A stretch of 64,000 bases of DNA from Duodenibacillus sp964509205 (GCA_964509205.1 CAZDVW010000001.1:62001-126000), one strand, 5' to 3'; counted from the first letter of the stretch, positions 17,675 to 26,616 are shown. The notes: generated by a model not told the origin, from the letters alone. Made by a program: numbers and translations.

Positions 17675-19648
17675 TTAAAAACCAAACTTCACACCCACAA
17701 ATGCCGTTGTACCGGGCATCGGATAACCGCTCTCCCAAGAGTAGTCTCTGTTGAGCAAATTATTAATGGTTAGGTAAATTTCGCCATTTTTCGAGAAACC
17801 TTGAGGACATTGTATTGTGCGAGAAAGCTTCAGGTTGACTAAGAGGAAATCCTTGAGTTTTGTACTGCCGGATCGATAACCAAAGCCCTGTGGCCTGGCG
17901 TTTGTTCCGCCCCAAAGATCAGACACATAAAGCGCATCCGCATAGAGTTTCCAAACCGGATTCATTTGCCAAGAAGCACCGGCCTGCACCATCCACTTCG
18001 GTGAATACGGCATATGCTTTTCCGTCCTTCCGGCCTGATTCATTGCCCGTACATCCATGTACGTTACCGCAGCGAAAGCATCCAGAGCCTCCATGAGTTT
18101 TCCCTGAGCACTCAATTCTGCACCGGTCACTTTATAACGTCCAATCGGGTCGTTCCAAACAGGTAAAGCGGCCGGGCTCATGTAAACACGGAACCGATCT
18201 TTCCCTCGATCGTGAAACACCGTCACGTTGACAGAATCCGTTTCGTTAAAGGAAAAGCCGATCCCCGTTTCATAGTGATCTGCCACTTCGGGTTTTAATC
18301 CCGTCCAATCGCCCCCTGCCGCTCCGCGACGAACATAGCCTTGCAAAACAACCGGCGACGGGTAGTTCACTGCACGTGCGTAATTGGCGTTCCAGCGCAC
18401 GATTCCGGAATTTACGACGACACCCACTTGCGGGGAAACCGCATCCTTAAATTCACTGTGTTTGTAAAAGCGAAGGCCTGCAGACGGCGTGATGCGAACA
18501 TCATCCAGGGAAAAGGCGTAAGACGCTCCGACATAAGGAGAGAAAAGCGTCGTTTTCGGGAAGTCCCAATATCGCGTCGTTTGTGTTGCATGCACCAAGT
18601 TTCTGTTGGACATTTCCGAACGATCTAAATCAAAACCGACAGAAAGTTCAAGGGGGTCGCCGATGCGCCAATTTTGCTTTGCCCGCACGCCGTAAAGCTT
18701 CATCGTTTGCACAGAAGAACTCAGTGCCCCGGAAGAGCTCCGCTCATTGCGGATGTCATAGTCCGTATCGTTGTAGTAAGCCTTAATAAAACCGTCAGAG
18801 TTTTCGTACGTATTGTTAAGCGTCACCGTGAAAAACGTTGTGTCGGTGTCATAGCGATCAGCCGAACGCTGACCTGCGGCGTTTGAAGGCTGCAGAGTCT
18901 GTGATTTCGTCTGGTTCGCCAAAAACCGAATTTCGTGATTCGGACTCACTTGCCAACCCGTATTGAGATAGTAGTTTTGTTGTTGGGCACGAGAGTGTGC
19001 AACATGCCCTGCCGTACTCGTCCAATCCTGTGCGGCATAAATGTCAAAACTGTCTTTTTTATAACCCGCAGAAAGACCTTCATTGAAAGTCTGGTGAGAT
19101 CCGCCAACCAGTGCAATATCTCCGGCAAAACCTTCCTGGGTCATTTTTCTCGGTTGCAGGTTGACAGCGGCATAACCGCTTCCGAACTGCGAAGGCTGAG
19201 GACTCTTAAACACCTCAACGGATTCGACGCTCCCGAGGCTGACGCCATCAAAAAGCGTTTGTCCGTATAAAGAACCCATACGCGGAACACCATCGAACGT
19301 AATAGAAACCTCCGAACTCGGATGACTCGCTCCGCGGCCTCGGACATAGATGCCGTGTCCGGTCTGACCTCCGATCATCGTCTCCGAGCGCGTCAGAACT
19401 CCGGGAACCATGCTCAAGGCATGATTCACATCCATCGCAGATTGGTTCTCAATTTGCTGTCGATTGACAACATTGTGTTGTGTCCCGTAAGTCGTCGTTT
19501 GGGGAATTGCCGGCGTTTGCACGCTCTCGGCCGTTACAAGAACCTCGCCCAAATCCTGTTCTTCCGCTGCATCAGCAACGGAAACACAGGCTAAGGTACC
19601 GACTGTCAAAGAAAAAAAAGTGTTTGAAAAAGCCCGATTGCTTACCAT
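17675..19648 (-). CDS. TonB-dependent outer-membrane receptor
   Basis: 657 residues. A signal peptide (about residues 1-28, ending SVADAAEEQ) is followed by a TonB-box-like stretch DLGEVLVTAES, the plug domain (QQIENQSAMDVNHALSMVPGV, HGIYVRGRGASHPSSEVSITFDGVPR, GSVESVEVFKSPQPSQFGSGYAAVNL) and a beta-barrel ending TTAFVGVKFGF with a terminal Phe. The start at 19648 is fixed by AGGGAG six bases upstream; the longer open frame to 19708 would read through this site. First gene of an eight-gene unit that also encodes its own TonB-ExbB-ExbD and an ABC importer. The ligand is unknown; a metal complex is most likely. Confidence 0.93.
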   Translation of the reverse strand: MVSNRAFSNTFFSLTVGTLACVSVADAAEEQDLGEVLVTAESVQTPAIPQTTTYGTQHNVVNRQQIENQSAMDVNHALSMVPGVLTRSETMIGGQTGHGIYVRGRGASHPSSEVSITFDGVPRMGSLYGQTLFDGVSLGSVESVEVFKSPQPSQFGSGYAAVNLQPRKMTQEGFAGDIALVGGSHQTFNEGLSAGYKKDSFDIYAAQDWTSTAGHVAHSRAQQQNYYLNTGWQVSPNHEIRFLANQTKSQTLQPSNAAGQRSADRYDTDTTFFTVTLNNTYENSDGFIKAYYNDTDYDIRNERSSSGALSSSVQTMKLYGVRAKQNWRIGDPLELSVGFDLDRSEMSNRNLVHATQTTRYWDFPKTTLFSPYVGASYAFSLDDVRITPSAGLRFYKHSEFKDAVSPQVGVVVNSGIVRWNANYARAVNYPSPVVLQGYVRRGAAGGDWTGLKPEVADHYETGIGFSFNETDSVNVTVFHDRGKDRFRVYMSPAALPVWNDPIGRYKVTGAELSAQGKLMEALDAFAAVTYMDVRAMNQAGRTEKHMPYSPKWMVQAGASWQMNPVWKLYADALYVSDLWGGTNARPQGFGYRSGSTKLKDFLLVNLKLSRTIQCPQGFSKNGEIYLTINNLLNRDYSWESGYPMPGTTAFVGVKFGF

Positions 19649-19706
19649 TGAGAACTCCCTATTCATCACAACCGATTTGGTCATGAAAAGTGACGAAATA
19701 GTAAGC

Positions 19707-19741
19707 AAGTTTCATATTTTTTTCAAAAAAATATGAAACTT
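19707..19741. promoter_or_regulatory. 35-bp near-perfect palindrome in the TonB-receptor promoter
   Basis: Seventeen-base arms around a single C at 19724 (left arm AAGTTTCATATTTTTTT, right arm its exact complement). It sits 59-93 bases upstream of the receptor start codon, where an operator would lie. It does not match the Zur, Fur or E. coli NikR consensus as I know them. It could also be a low-GC terminator for the flanking DUF4143 gene, which stops only at 19834, although that gene reads toward the receptor. Confidence 0.6.
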
Positions 19742-19833
19742 TGGAGATCAGGCTGCGGCGGGAAGCTCTTGAATAAAAACCCGAACAAAAAAAGCCATGT
19801 TTCCGGCACGGTGCGCAGACACGACGCACTTCC

Positions 19834-20997
19834 TTATCGCTCAAATGCAGAGACAATGTCTGTCGCAGGCGTATCAGGCTTGTCGATAGTATCCGGGGAA
19901 ACGACAGTGACGGGGATATTGGGATAGGTTCGCCTAAACGCTCGTATCGAGTCGGAATTTTGTTTCTTCCCAATTTTGCACTCGAATGCAGCAACCGTTC
20001 CGTTCACAATCTCCAAGAAATCCATCTCGTGTTGCTGCCGCGTGCGCCAAAAGTAAATTTCTCCTCCGTCTCTGCGGAAGTCATGACGTTTAAGTCGTTC
20101 AGTAAAGAAAAGATTTTCCCAAAGAGCACCTGTATCGGCTCGCACGGGCAACGGAGAAAAATTCCGTAAGAGCGCATTGCGAATCCCGTTGTCGCAGAAG
20201 TAAATTTTTTTACTCAACTTTAATTCTGCAATCGGATTCCTCGACAAAGAAGGTACCACTTTGATAATAAAACACGCCGACAACAGGTCCACATACCGCT
20301 CAATAGTCTTATTTTGCATGCCAAGTTCATTGGCAACAGAACCATAGCGAATTTCAGATCCGACGCTGGCGGCAAGATAGCGAACCAGTTTCGTCAGATC
20401 AGAAGGCCTTCGCACCTCTGCCAGTTGAAAAAGATCTTTATAAAGAACCGAATCTGCAAAATCCAAAAGGTATTCCTTTGCGTGCTTGGGATCATTGACC
20501 ACTGTTGGGTAGCAACCGTAAATCAAGCGTTCGGCCATTTGGCGTTTGGTTTCAATCCAACCAGAATTCTCAGCCAATTCTTCCAGAGAAAAAGGCCAAA
20601 GACGATACGAATTGAATCGCCCGGCCGCAGATTCCTTCATTATCCCATTGATATCCAAAGCACTGGAACCCGTGACAAAAATGCGAGCGCCCTCTGAATT
20701 GTTGTCAACAAGACGTTTAACAACTCGTCCGATATTCGGAACAAATTGCGCTTCATCAATGATGATGTTCGGATATTGCCTTGTTAGGGAAAGATACGCT
20801 TTGGGATCCTTCAAAATAGCCAGATCATCCTCGTCTTCCCCCGTCAGTTTGATATGTTGTTGTGAACAAACAATCTGGTCCAACAAAGTGGTTTTTCCAA
20901 CTTGTCGCGGTCCGAGGATGACTTCTGCTCGATTCCCCGGTGTTCCTTCTCTGAGTTCTCGTTCGATGGTTCTCGAAATATAGGGAAAGCTTTGCAT
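19834..20997 (-). CDS. AAA-family ATPase with DUF4143 domain
   Basis: 387 residues. The P-loop LGPRQVGKTTLL lies near residue 27, Walker B NIIIDEAQFVPN near 80, and sensor-type IFVTGSSALDI near 105. The C-terminal half has the DUF4143 pattern: LVRYLAASVGSEIRYGSVANELG, TIERYVDLLSACFII, IYFCDNGIRNAL, GALWENLFFTERL and a nuclease-like EMDFLEIVNGTVAAFECK. These proteins are frequent in gut bacteria and archaea; their function is unknown. The start at 20997 (MQSFPYISR) is chosen over a TTG at 21048, which would place a palindrome inside the gene. Confidence 0.85.
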   Translation of the reverse strand: MQSFPYISRTIERELREGTPGNRAEVILGPRQVGKTTLLDQIVCSQQHIKLTGEDEDDLAILKDPKAYLSLTRQYPNIIIDEAQFVPNIGRVVKRLVDNNSEGARIFVTGSSALDINGIMKESAAGRFNSYRLWPFSLEELAENSGWIETKRQMAERLIYGCYPTVVNDPKHAKEYLLDFADSVLYKDLFQLAEVRRPSDLTKLVRYLAASVGSEIRYGSVANELGMQNKTIERYVDLLSACFIIKVVPSLSRNPIAELKLSKKIYFCDNGIRNALLRNFSPLPVRADTGALWENLFFTERLKRHDFRRDGGEIYFWRTRQQHEMDFLEIVNGTVAAFECKIGKKQNSDSIRAFRRTYPNIPVTVVSPDTIDKPDTPATDIVSAFER

Positions 20998-21006
20998 TTT
21001 AGGATC

Positions 21007-21050
21007 GTACTCCCAAAAAAGATGTCTATTTTGGGAGTGTACTCCCAAAA
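21007..21050. promoter_or_regulatory. Palindrome TTTTGGGAGT-GT-ACTCCCAAAA plus a second half-site upstream of the DUF4143 ATPase
   Basis: The perfect palindrome spans 21029-21050. A repeat of its right half, GTACTCCCAAAA, lies at 21007-21018 (the copy at 21039-21050 is 32 bases away, about three helical turns). On the gene strand the half-site supplies GGGAG, which may also be the ribosome site, so the motif could control transcription or translation. Confidence 0.6.
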
Positions 21051-21086
21051 TGTAAAAACAACATCCCTTCCGAATAGAACGGTCGC

Positions 21087-22043
21087 TTAGACGCTCTGTT
21101 TAAGCAAAGTAACGACAAAAGGCATTGTCACAGCCGCTAAAAGCGTCGAAATTAACATCGCATCTGCGATTTCTGCCTCTGCCACATGAAAGGTACGCGA
21201 CATAAGATAAACATTGACTCCGCACGGCAAGGCCGCAAGAAACACGATAGCCGTTTTCTCAATCGGTCCGAGCCCGATAAGCGACGCAAGAAGAAAGACA
21301 GCCGCAGGGTGAATCGATAACTTGATGACGCTCAAAACAATCCCCGCACCGAACCCCTTACTGATTCCGTACTCTGCCAATCCCATTCCGACAGCAATCA
21401 GAGAAAGCGGAGTGGCCGACTGCGCCACAAGACGCAAAGGCTCATCGAACCAAAAAGGGAATTTAATGCGGGTGAAATTCCATAAAACACCGGCAAAAAT
21501 GGAAATAATGAGGGGGTTTTTAAACACACTCACAAGACTTTGAGCAAACGTTCGCAACGACAAACGCTGATTGCCCTGCTGAACCAGAATGGATACAGCC
21601 GTCCAAAGAATCAACGCATTAAAAGTAATCACGCAGGCGATGCTCGGAAGATAGATCTCGCCGAGCATTGCCACAGCCAGAGGCAGTCCCAAAAGTCCGT
21701 TATTGCAAAACACGCATCCGGTACCGAAAACCGAAGCCCCGACAGGATCAATCTTGAGCACTTTCATGGCAAAAAAACGACTCACAACAAGCAATGCAAG
21801 GCATGCTCCGAAGAAAGCAATGAGCAGCCTCAGATCCGTCTGCGTTTCATTGAGAAATTGCTGCGACAACAAGCGAAACAACATCGCCGTAAGCGATACG
21901 TTGAATGCAAACTTGACGACTGCGTTACTTTCCGTCTTTCCAAACCCGAACCAACAAACCAAGGAATACCCGAGCCCAATTAAACAAAAGAGCGGAACCG
22001 ACTTAGCAAATTGAACAGAAAACTGGGCGAAAAAATCCGGCAT
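21087..22043 (-). CDS. Auxin efflux carrier (AEC) family transporter
   Basis: 318 residues with about ten hydrophobic helices in the PF03547 family. Landmarks: SVPLFCLIGLGYSLV at the N terminus, CVFCNNGLLGLPLAVAMLGE in the middle, SVFKNPLIISIFAGVLWN in the cytoplasmic loop/helix and LIAVGMGLAEYGISK in the second half. Bacterial members export or import malate, malonate and other organic acids; the substrate is not defined here. It is divergent from the purine permease gene with about 235 bases between them, and a single gene on its strand. Confidence 0.88.
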   Translation of the reverse strand: MPDFFAQFSVQFAKSVPLFCLIGLGYSLVCWFGFGKTESNAVVKFAFNVSLTAMLFRLLSQQFLNETQTDLRLLIAFFGACLALLVVSRFFAMKVLKIDPVGASVFGTGCVFCNNGLLGLPLAVAMLGEIYLPSIACVITFNALILWTAVSILVQQGNQRLSLRTFAQSLVSVFKNPLIISIFAGVLWNFTRIKFPFWFDEPLRLVAQSATPLSLIAVGMGLAEYGISKGFGAGIVLSVIKLSIHPAAVFLLASLIGLGPIEKTAIVFLAALPCGVNVYLMSRTFHVAEAEIADAMLISTLLAAVTMPFVVTLLKQSV

Positions 22044-22277
22044 GTCTTTTCCCTTTCAAAGATCGTCGCAGAGATTAGCACCGAGGAAAAAAACTCACCA
22101 TTCGCGTCGAAATGCGAATCGTTCCAAAAACGGCTTTTTCCAAAACAGCGTTCTGGCGAAAAAAATGCAACAAAAAAGAGACTTTTTCTGTTCAATCAAA
22201 GAACAACGAAATCCCCAGTACTAGAATGCGCCATCTTTCTTTTTTGCATTCTTCAACTTTTCCATCAAGGAACCATC

Positions 22278-23576
22278 ATGTCTTGGCTTGAAAATCAATT
22301 CCGGCTTTCCGAGAATCGGACATCCGTCCGCACGGAAATTTCTGCCGGCATCACAACGTTTATGGCAATGGCCTACATCATTGTCGTTAACCCGGGAATT
22401 CTTTCCGAAAGCGGAATGCCTTATGGCCCCGTGCTTGTTGCAACCTGTTTGGGTGCAGCTCTCGGTTGCTTCTTAATGGCTTTCCTTGCGAACTATCCGT
22501 TCGCTCTCGCTCCAGGAATGGGACTCAATGCCTTCTTCACTTACTCGGTTTGCCTCACGATGGGCATCTCTTGGAAGGTGGCACTGACAGCCGTTTTCAT
22601 TGAAGGCCTGATCTTTATCTTCCTGACGCTGACCAGTATTCGAGAAAAAGTCGTGAACTCCATCCCGACGGCTCTAAAAATCGGCATTGCTGCCGGCATC
22701 GGTCTTTTCATTGCCTTTATCGGCTTGCGCGGATCCGGCATCATTGTCGACAACCCGGCAACCTTGATCGGTCTCGGCAATCTCAAGACCTGGACAGTGC
22801 TTCTCACGCTCATCGGTGTTCTCCTCATGGTCTACATGCACGTCAAACACATCCGCGGCGGCATTCTGCTCAGCATGATCATCGTGACCATTCTCGGTAT
22901 CCCCGTCGGCGTCACAAAAATCCCCGATGGCTTTGTTTCCATGCCCCCGTCTCTGTCACCGATTTTCTGGAAGATGGATTTCTCGATGCTCACGACTCTT
23001 AACTTCTGGGTCATCGTTTTTGCTTTCTTCTTCGTGGACTTCTTCGATACGGTCGGAACTCTTGTCGGTTGCGCCTCTCGCGCAGACATGCTTGACAAAA
23101 ACGGTTGCCTGCCCCGTGCTCGTCCCGCCTTGCTCTCAGACGCCGTTGCGACCAGCGCCGGTGCCATTCTCGGAACGTCCACCGTTACAACATTCGTCGA
23201 AAGCGCCGCTGGTATTGAACAGGGCGGTCGTACAGGTCTTACGGCATTAACAGTCGGCATCCTGTTCCTTCTGGCTGTCTTCTTCAGCCCGCTTTTCATG
23301 ATTGTTCCGTCCTGCGCAACCTCCGCTGCTCTCATTATGGTCGGTGCCTTCATGGTCTCTGGCGTTGCGAAGCTTGACTGCTCTGACTGGACAGAACTTT
23401 TCCCGGCCATGATTGCTCTCTTTATGATGCCGTTTGCCTACTCAATTTCCGTCGGCATTGAATTCGGCGTCGTCAGCTACGTCGCTCTGAAGATCGTCAC
23501 CGGTCAGGCGAAGAAACTCAATTGGCTCATGTACGTGCTTGCGATTCTCTTTATTGCAAACCGTGTTTTAAGCTAA
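22278..23576 (+). CDS. NCS2-family purine permease (AzgA/PbuG-like)
   Basis: 432 residues, about 12 hydrophobic helices. AzgA-branch features: ENRTSVRTEISAGITTFMAMAYIIVVNPGIL at the N terminus, FALAPGMGLNAFFTYSV, PTALKIGIAAGIGLFIAFIGL, FFFVDFFDTVGTLVG and GTSTVTTFVESAAGIEQGGRTGLTAL. These transporters take up adenine, guanine or hypoxanthine by proton symport. The start at 22278 has AAGGAACC upstream; the open frame begins much earlier but the upstream part is Lys/Arg-rich non-membrane sequence. A strong terminator follows. Confidence 0.92.
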   Translation: MSWLENQFRLSENRTSVRTEISAGITTFMAMAYIIVVNPGILSESGMPYGPVLVATCLGAALGCFLMAFLANYPFALAPGMGLNAFFTYSVCLTMGISWKVALTAVFIEGLIFIFLTLTSIREKVVNSIPTALKIGIAAGIGLFIAFIGLRGSGIIVDNPATLIGLGNLKTWTVLLTLIGVLLMVYMHVKHIRGGILLSMIIVTILGIPVGVTKIPDGFVSMPPSLSPIFWKMDFSMLTTLNFWVIVFAFFFVDFFDTVGTLVGCASRADMLDKNGCLPRARPALLSDAVATSAGAILGTSTVTTFVESAAGIEQGGRTGLTALTVGILFLLAVFFSPLFMIVPSCATSAALIMVGAFMVSGVAKLDCSDWTELFPAMIALFMMPFAYSISVGIEFGVVSYVALKIVTGQAKKLNWLMYVLAILFIANRVLS

Positions 23577-23610
23577 TGTGATTTCGGAAATTTTCCGACA
23601 CTTCTTGACA

Positions 23611-23645
23611 AAACAGGCACTGAAAATTTCAGTGCCTGTTTTTAT
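23611..23645 (+). terminator. Rho-independent terminator of the purine permease gene
   Basis: Fifteen-bp perfect arms AAACAGGCACTGAAA (23611-23625) and complement (23627-23641) with T-rich 3' flank TTTTTA. It is nearly symmetrical and may also stop transcription from the opposite strand. Confidence 0.9.
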
Positions 23646-23709
23646 TTTCACGACAAAAATTGGTCACGCCGTAGCTTAATGATCCAATCGTTGAGCTCTT
23701 TTTTTTCTG

Positions 23710-24555
23710 TCAATCAAAAAAGACCGGGCCGCTTCCGTCCATCACAAATCGAATTCTTCTCGCTACATCCGTCTCAAACATCAGGCAGACCGGTTTCACG
23801 GAAACCGTTGCCGCAGCTAAACGGATCTTGACATCCAAAACAGGTGTTCGAATCGCACCATCGGACGTTGCTGATTGTCCGTTGATGCGATGAAAGATTT
23901 CTGTTCTCAAATTTTCAACAGTTGTCTGCGGTCCGCGATTCTGAAGCTCCTCCATGTTGATCGGATCAAACAGGCACTCTCGAGCCGTCAAGACAGCTTT
24001 CTCTGAGGTACCGGCCGAGCCGATTCCGAGAACAACCGGCGTTTGAAACTCCGACTTGAATAATTCAACCTCGGAAACAACGACATCGGCAATGCTTTTC
24101 TTCGGATCCATCATCACGAGACGCGTCCGACTCTCCGCCTCTGCAGAACGAGCCGCAACCTTTATTTCCAATTGCTCCCCCGGAACAAGTGACCAATGGA
24201 CAAAGACCGGAACAGTCTTGGCACTGGGCAAAACTTCGAGATTGGAACAAGCTCGGGCAATTCCCTCATGAACGGCTTCTTTAAGCGTCCCCGTGAACCC
24301 AGACCAACGAACATCCTGACCGACGCGCATAAAAACAATTGCCATTTCCGGGTTTACATGGATCAAACTTCCGTCAGAAGGCGCTTTCGCACAACGCATC
24401 AGGAATTTCTGGACAATGTCTCTGCGTCTCGGATTAACTTCACGGACAACCGCCTCTTCAAGTGCCTTTTTATAGTCGGAAGGACACTGACGGTTAATTA
24501 GCTGATATGCCTCTGCAATGCTCTCGATCAAATCATTCTGTCTGATGGTGCTCAC
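23710..24555 (-). CDS. Degenerate class I fumarase/tartrate dehydratase alpha-type protein
   Basis: 282 residues, resembling along its length the N-terminal (alpha, TtdA-type, PF05681) domain of class I hydro-lyases: EAYQLINRQCPSDYKKALEEA at the start, MAIVFMRVGQDV where active enzymes read CQDTGxxxxFxxxG, TPVVLGIGSAGTSEKAVLTARECLFDPIN for the CPPxxxGVGIGG-region, and ENLRTEIFHRIN. The three cysteines that bind the catalytic 4Fe-4S cluster (in CQDTG, CPP and the C-terminal Cys) are all replaced. It is probably non-catalytic. The GTG at 24555 is chosen for AAGGA upstream; an ATG at 24615 is possible. It lies about 100 bases downstream of the intact fumarase gene on the same strand. Confidence 0.75.
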   Translation of the reverse strand: MSTIRQNDLIESIAEAYQLINRQCPSDYKKALEEAVVREVNPRRRDIVQKFLMRCAKAPSDGSLIHVNPEMAIVFMRVGQDVRWSGFTGTLKEAVHEGIARACSNLEVLPSAKTVPVFVHWSLVPGEQLEIKVAARSAEAESRTRLVMMDPKKSIADVVVSEVELFKSEFQTPVVLGIGSAGTSEKAVLTARECLFDPINMEELQNRGPQTTVENLRTEIFHRINGQSATSDGAIRTPVLDVKIRLAAATVSVKPVCLMFETDVARRIRFVMDGSGPVFFD

Positions 24556-24656
24556 TCTGTCGGTCCTTACAAGATCAAAAAGCAAACAATTCGGCCGACA
24601 TGGCTTAACACACATGCCGGCCGCGTTCCATTACAAAAAACAAGGCGTAAAGCCGA

Positions 24657-26306
24657 TTACTTCGTGCACTTACAGCAGCAGCGAGGCTTTAACTGCTTGA
24701 AGAAGTCGTTGCCCTTGTCATCCACAAGGATAAAGGCCGGGAAGTCAACCACTTCAATCTTATAAACAGCCTCCATACCGAGTTCCGGATACTCAATGCA
24801 TTCGATGCTCTTGATAGCCGCCTCGGAAAGCGCTGCCGCCACTCCGCCGATCGTTCCGAGATAGAAACCGCCGTGCTTCTTACAGGCATCCGTCACCACC
24901 TGCGTGCGGTTGCCCTTGGCGATCATAACAAACGAGCCGCCGGCAGCCATGAACGGATCAGCATACGGATCCATACGGTTAGCCGTTGTCGGTCCCATTG
25001 ACCCGCAAGCATACCCGGCCGGTGTCTTTGCCGGACCAGCGTAAAGGATCGGGTGGTTCTTAATGTAATCGGGCAAGCCCTCGCCCTTGTCCAAACGTTC
25101 CTTCAGGCGGGCATGCGCAATATCGCGTCCGACGATAATGGTACCTGTAAGAGAAACGCGCGTCGAAACCGGGTATTTAGAAAGCTCGGCGCGGATCTTG
25201 TCCATCGGCATGGAAAGATCAATCTTCACAGTCTTTCCTTCGCCCTCTTTGCGGAACTCTTCCGGAATCAGGCTGGCAGGATCGGCGTCGAGTTTCTCAA
25301 TCCAAAGACCTTCTGCATTGATCTTGCACTTGACATTGCGATCGGCAGAACAGCTGACGCCGATACCAATCGGGCAAGAAGCACCGTGGCGCGGCAAACG
25401 GATGACGCGCACGTCGTGCGCAAGGTATTTACCGCCGAACTGAGCTCCGAGACCGATGCTGTTGGCTGCTTCAAGAAGCGTTTTCTCCAGATCAAGATCA
25501 CGGAACGCACGTCCGGTCTCGTCGCCTGTCGTCGGAAGATTGTCATAGAACTTCGTCGACGCAAGCTTCACCGTGAGCATCGTCTTTTCTGCGGATGTTC
25601 CGCCGACGACGACCGCGATGTGGTACGGAGGACAAGCCGCGGTTCCCAAGTCCTTGATCTGTTCGATGAGGAACGGAACCAACGCATCCGGATTCAAGAT
25701 AGCCTTTGTCTTCTGATAAAGATACGACTTATTGGCTGAACCGCCTCCCTTGACGACGCAAAGGAATTTGTATTCATTTCCCTCAACCGCCTCAATGTCG
25801 ATCTGTGCAGGAAGATTGCACTTTGTGTTCACTTCCTTGTACATGGTCAACGGTGCATTCTGAGAATAGCGCAACGCATCTTCCGTGTATGTTTTATACA
25901 CACCCTTGCTGATGGCCTCTTCGTCACAGAAACCCGTATAAACGTACTGTCCTTTTTCGCCGTGCACAATGGCCGTACCTGTATCTTGGCAGACGGGAAG
26001 AATTCCCTTGGCGGCAATTTCTGCATTGCGCAACATTGTCAGAGCAACATACTTATCGTTGTCCGAACTCTCTGGATCTTTCAGAATCTTTGCGACACAT
26101 TCGTTGTGAGAGCGACGCAACAGGAAGTTCACATTGTGAAATGCCGTATTAATCAATACAGTAAGCGCCTCAGGCTGAACCTTCAAAACAGGCTTGCCCT
26201 CAAACTCACCCACGCTCACATAATCCTTCGTGATCAGAGTGTATTCTGTGTCATCCTTGCCGACCTGAAACATCGGCGCGTACTTGAATTCCGGTACTGC
26301 AGCCAT
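24657..26306 (-). CDS. fumA: Class I (4Fe-4S) fumarate hydratase
   Basis: 549 residues, the usual length for FumA/FumB. It converts fumarate and malate in the reductive or oxidative branch of the TCA cycle, and the cluster is oxygen-labile. Cluster ligands are seen in LPVCQDTGTA, GTAACPPYHIAV and GVSCSADRNV; substrate-binding landmarks include GGGSANKSYLYQ and LPRHGASCPIG in the N-terminal domain and YAGPAKTPAGYACGSMGPTTANRMD in the C-terminal domain. It ends with a Cys-rich tail (RCCCKCTK). The start at 26306 has a near-perfect AAAGGAGG upstream. The degenerate alpha-type gene follows; dcuB and a second Dcu lie elsewhere in the window. Confidence 0.95.
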   Translation of the reverse strand: MAAVPEFKYAPMFQVGKDDTEYTLITKDYVSVGEFEGKPVLKVQPEALTVLINTAFHNVNFLLRRSHNECVAKILKDPESSDNDKYVALTMLRNAEIAAKGILPVCQDTGTAIVHGEKGQYVYTGFCDEEAISKGVYKTYTEDALRYSQNAPLTMYKEVNTKCNLPAQIDIEAVEGNEYKFLCVVKGGGSANKSYLYQKTKAILNPDALVPFLIEQIKDLGTAACPPYHIAVVVGGTSAEKTMLTVKLASTKFYDNLPTTGDETGRAFRDLDLEKTLLEAANSIGLGAQFGGKYLAHDVRVIRLPRHGASCPIGIGVSCSADRNVKCKINAEGLWIEKLDADPASLIPEEFRKEGEGKTVKIDLSMPMDKIRAELSKYPVSTRVSLTGTIIVGRDIAHARLKERLDKGEGLPDYIKNHPILYAGPAKTPAGYACGSMGPTTANRMDPYADPFMAAGGSFVMIAKGNRTQVVTDACKKHGGFYLGTIGGVAAALSEAAIKSIECIEYPELGMEAVYKIEVVDFPAFILVDDKGNDFFKQLKPRCCCKCTK

Positions 26307-26616
26307 TGCTTGCCTCCTTTTCAACAGACATCAGTCTGCCGCTGCGTTCATATTTATCCCTCTGAAGGGTGCGTCGCCTTTTAGAAAACAACCGACGAAA
26401 ACCTTCGCGGATATTTTACCAAAATGCAACATAAGGGCTCTTTGCAACCCAATGCGGATTAACGAAAAAAGAACGTTTTTTTATACAACTTTGAAGACGA
26501 ATTTCTCCAAACGCAAACAACTCCTCTCGCTGATTGCATCGACCGGCCGCTGTTTTTCTAAAAAAAACTCGGCGAGATGCCAATTTCCCGCCGAGATTCA
26601 ACAACGGACAAATGGG
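26307..26616. other. Intergenic region upstream of fumarase
   Basis: About 310 bases. It holds the fumarase promoter region and, at its far end, the terminator of the autotransporter gene. I found no FNR-type box or convincing small gene in 26320-26555. Confidence 0.5.
26561..26595 (-). terminator. Terminator of the subtilase autotransporter gene
   Basis: On the minus strand, stem CTCGGCG/CGCCGAG (26595-26589 with 26574-26568) is followed by TTTTTTT. It starts 21 bases after the stop of the autotransporter gene. Confidence 0.85.

Noticed and set aside
24657..24690. Cys-rich tail of the fumarase (RCCCKCTK) as a novel metal site
   Set aside because: FumA/FumB proteins of enterobacteria also end in a short Cys-containing tail as far as I recall, so it is probably not new.
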